From Larix sibirica (taxonomy: Eukaryota > Streptophyta > Pinopsida > Pinales > Pinaceae), in assembly GCA_004151065.3 (NCBI GenBank), contig NWUY0304960015.1:1-10487 (forward strand): a stretch of DNA of 10,487 nucleotides, read 5' to 3'. The first letter of the stretch is position 1; each line of letters begins with the position of its first letter. Position numbers and translations under genes: made by a program. The notes beneath the pieces are model-generated. The model did not search any database. It worked only from the letters and a program-made list of their open reading frames with translations, and was not told the DNA's origin. Positions 7,716 to 10,487 of the stretch are shown one piece after another.

Positions 7716-9463
7716 GGAGGAAAAGTCACCGTGGTAGTGAAAATTGGAAACTGGACCTTGCGTGTTGTTGTGTCCACTCAATCATTGCCCCATGGAATGA
7801 CCCACGTGAACAATGGGGTCTATGTAGGAGCTGATAGGTATAGTAGAAAGACTGGATGCATGCCAAGTGTTTTGGGGAGGTCATGCAAGCCAATTCGTGT
7901 CCAATGTGAACTAAGAAAACTGAATTAGTACAAGAAGTTACCTTTGAATGAAGCAGAGGTGCACAGGGAAGGTCCGTATGTTTGAAGATAGTTACAAAAT
8001 GTTGTTACAAGTAGATTTCATTAGTGCAGGAGAGTAAAACAATCATAATGTTTGCCAATTTTTCCGAAATTTTGTTAATTTCTTGAATCATGTGCCTAAT
8101 CTACAAGATAAGGTATCCAATTTAAGCGCTCACTTTCCAAGTTGTACACATGTCAAGAGATAAATCCTCTAGTGATGCGCTCTACATCCATGGGCATGAA
8201 GAGTTAGACACTCCACATGATGAGGATTCTTGTTGTCTGAGATGAACTTGTAGTGCACAAATGCTCTTACTCAACGTATATGCTCCAATGGGATATAATA
8301 TTTACTTGGTCAAATATCCTTTATGACAAAATTCCATATTTGGTTCCCCAAGTTAATCTTAAAGGGGAATGTTGTTGATGTATTGGTGGCGCTTTGTTAT
8401 TTTTGTTACCAAGGAAATCGTAAGGTGGATGTTATTGAGTTGTTGGCTCTGCCTAACATATGATCCTAATGGAGATATGCTAATTGTTGCCACCTTATTA
8501 CCTTTTGGAGAAATGTTGGCTAAGCTTGACGTAGGGAGTCTAATGAATGGCATCCAAGAGCCATAACAAGCCTAGGCTACCAAAGGCTTGAAAAAATAAA
8601 ACTAGGGACTTAAAAAAATGGTGGGAGTTGTTTTCTACGTTGTGATTGATGTATTGGGAAGATTTAGGGTACATGAATCACCTATTACATGTGATATGAA
8701 GACCACTGCAAACGAAAGAGTGTTATGATAACCTGGAAGATGATAAACCCTTCATGGCTAGATATGTAGAAGAATTGGAAAATAGCGTATGTGAAAGCCT
8801 AAATGAGATAATAAATCACAACCATGAAATGGGTAATATTTAAAGGAAGATCTGACAGAAGAAGAATTTGGTTAAAGTTGAAAAGGGAAAAGAAGAGAGA
8901 AATGTTAAGGCTTTCAAGAGTGGTCAAGACTCCTTCAAATTAAAATCAACAATGCAAGAGACATTTCAGCCTGGTGCAATGCAATGAAAATATGGAAAGC
9001 CGGATTTTCTTGATTATAACATGTGTGGAAGTGTTATCATCTTTGAGAATGATGGCTTCTCTCATATTGAGGTAAATTCACGGTTTCTCCAATTTCTAGT
9101 CACTTGTATAAGTGGATTTATGAGAAAAGTAACATGTGGAAGAAAATGGAGCATTTTTCCATAAAAACATTTAAAAAAATTAATATATTGGATAGGATTA
9201 TACCTAACCACCTAATATTCCTTAATGGTTGGAGAATTTTTTTCAATTGGTCCTTTTTACTTCTTGAGTACATTTCTCGTTTGTTGATTGCAACTTTCAA
9301 GCATGTTCTCTAAGTAAGAAGAAAATACTCATCTTAAATTTTTTCCAGATCTAGCACCTGTAGTTAAGCTATTTCCCTGAAATATCAAAAATAGTAATTT
9401 TCAATATTAAATAAATAGATCCAGTTCATGTTCTGGAGTTAGGTAACCTAAAATAAGGATTGG
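7716..9463. other. Intergenic DNA, no gene recognised
   Basis: Short open frames of 60-75 codons occur, for example 7704-7928 (+), 8369-8566 (+), its opposite 8359-8553 (-) and 9104-9313 (+). None has a motif or family resemblance that I recognise. CAAGCC at about 8570 and GGCTTG at about 8586 form a small hairpin. The 8700-8960 stretch is purine-rich, with Lys/Glu-rich broken frames that could be the relic of a retroelement, but there is no diagnostic motif. Confidence 0.45.
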
Positions 9464-9918
9464 TCATTCTAATGAAGCTAGGTGAAGGAACAACCCTTCT
9501 AGTAGAGTGAGACCTTTCATCACAGTAATGAATGCAAGTGATTTTCGTTTGCATGATTCATTTCAGGTAAATGAAGCTTCTTACCCTGCCAGATTGAAGT
9601 TGGGTTGAAAGCTATGCTCTTAGTTCGTAGCTAGATAGAGTGAGTGATTACTAAGAGAAAATGTACATTATACTTTGATCTGGGAAAATGTCATTCTAAT
9701 GAAGCTAGGTTAAGGACCAACCCTTCTAGATAGGGTGATACCTTTCATCACAGTAATGAATGTAAGTGCTTTTCATTTGCACGATTCATTTCAAGTAAAT
9801 GAAGCTTCTTACCTTGCTACATTGAAGTTGGGTTGAAAGCTCTGCTCTTAATTCTTAGCTAGATAGAGTGAGTGGTTACTAAGAAAAAATGTAGGTTATA
9901 CTTTGATCTGGGAAAATG
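9464..9918. repeat. 227-bp tandem duplication, two copies about 90% identical
   Basis: Copy 1 is 9464-9690 and copy 2 is 9691-9918. Each opens with TCATTCTAATGAAGCTAGGT and closes with ACTTTGATCTGGGAAAATG. By eye there are roughly 20 substitutions and a 1-bp length difference. No open frame spans a copy, so it appears non-coding. The copies abut directly, as in a single unequal exchange or replication slip, and have since diverged. Confidence 0.93.
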
Positions 9919-10417
9919 TTGCTTGTTCTTCACTTATGCAAATTGTTAGGTTATCCCATGTTTTCTGAGGCTTGATCTACTAGTTTAATATATGTACTTA
10001 TTCTAGTAACACCATTGCAAATGATTTTCAGAGTGATAAGTGTACCAGTTGGCATGCATGGGTCAGCTTCTTGCAAAATTGCTATCTCTATCATTGTCAA
10101 TGTGAGTGACCCCATGATAAAAATATTTCGATAGGGTGGGCTAAATGATTATTTTGATTGATTTATAAAAACAGGGTCTTGAGCAGCTCGCACTAAGAAA
10201 TTGGAATTTTGGCATTTCAACTTTTTGAGCATTAGGGTACTAGTATTTGGATTCGTTGTTCATTTCCTATCAGATATTATCATCCATTTATTTGGGTGTG
10301 CAGGGACTTGGAGCCTCACAATCTCCTAGTGGAGATAAGTAAAGGGGTTTGTATGCCTTTCTTGGTCTCATGAGGGCATTCACAGGTCATCTTTCCAGAA
10401 ATTTCCCTATAGCCAAA
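9919..10417. other. Intergenic DNA with splice-like signals, no gene assigned
   Basis: Acceptor-like sites occur at 10022-10031 (GATTTTCAG), about 10173 (AAAAACAG) and about 10303 (GTGTGCAG). A donor-like CAAT|GTGAGT follows the first at about 10101. The segments between them have short open frames (one reads VPVGMHGS), but I recognise no family and no frame joins them. They could be UTR exons of a gene beyond the right edge, or chance. Confidence 0.3.
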
Positions 10418-10487
10418 TGTTGACGGTGTTGGACCCGCCAACATTCAAGGGATCTCCCCGACAATGTGGAAAAAGTCGAAGTCGGGA
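10418..10487. other. GC-richer right-edge segment, possible start of a transposable element
   Basis: From TGTTGACGG at 10418 the text becomes clearly GC-richer and contains two small inverted repeats: TGTTGG (10427-10432) with CCAACA (10438-10443), and CCCGAC (10457-10462) with GTCGGG (10481-10486). LTRs begin with TG, and the change of composition fits a new element, but the window ends before any partner repeat or primer-binding site could be seen. Confidence 0.25.

Noticed and set aside
8359-8566. Overlapping open frames on both strands considered as a small gene
   Set aside because: Both are short, mutually antisense and without a recognisable motif; one transcript cannot be preferred.
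10032-10101. Possible coding exon with GMHGSASCKIA
   Set aside because: The splice-like borders are modest and I could not tie the peptide to any family or to a following exon.

Overview
This looks like nuclear DNA from a flowering plant. It has AT-rich intergenic DNA, introns with GT..AG borders, a plant-specific LRK10L/WAK-type receptor kinase gene and a decayed plant F-box/kelch gene. There is nothing bacterial or phage-like: no operons, ribosome binding sites or CRISPR. I cannot fix the species from the sequence.

Layout. (1) About 1-1942: the 3' part of a receptor-like kinase gene on the + strand, entering from beyond the left edge. It has a Cys-rich ectodomain exon, a 177-bp phase-1 intron and an exon coding for the membrane segment, kinase domain and a Pro-rich tail. 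It looks functional as far as it can be seen. (2) 1943-3080: AT-rich downstream DNA with two exon-like islands of unknown ownership. (3) About 3081-3909: a block with different composition, rich in small perfect hairpins and carrying three to four copies of a 74-86 bp repeat. It resembles plant mitochondrial intergenic DNA and may be a nuclear insertion of it. (4) 3910-4862: a 5'-truncated F-box/kelch pseudogene (At1g22040 type), broken mainly by a 47-bp tandem duplication and a 31-bp triplication. It is preceded by a 62-bp segment identical, apart from a 4-bp gap, to part of its own 3' end. (5) 4863-6994: AT-rich DNA with old diverged direct repeats and no recognisable gene. (6) About 6995-7715: a decayed array of roughly eight units of about 91-114 bp. 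(7) 7716-9463: no recognisable gene. (8) 9464-9918: a 227-bp segment in two tandem copies, about 90% identical. (9) 9919-10487: splice-like signals and a GC-richer stretch at the right edge that could be the start of another element.

Only the receptor kinase is a convincing intact gene. The most interesting part is 3081-4862, where possible organelle DNA, a templated-looking short duplication and several fresh tandem duplications sit together. That pattern suggests repeated error-prone break repair. I found no convincing undescribed biological system.
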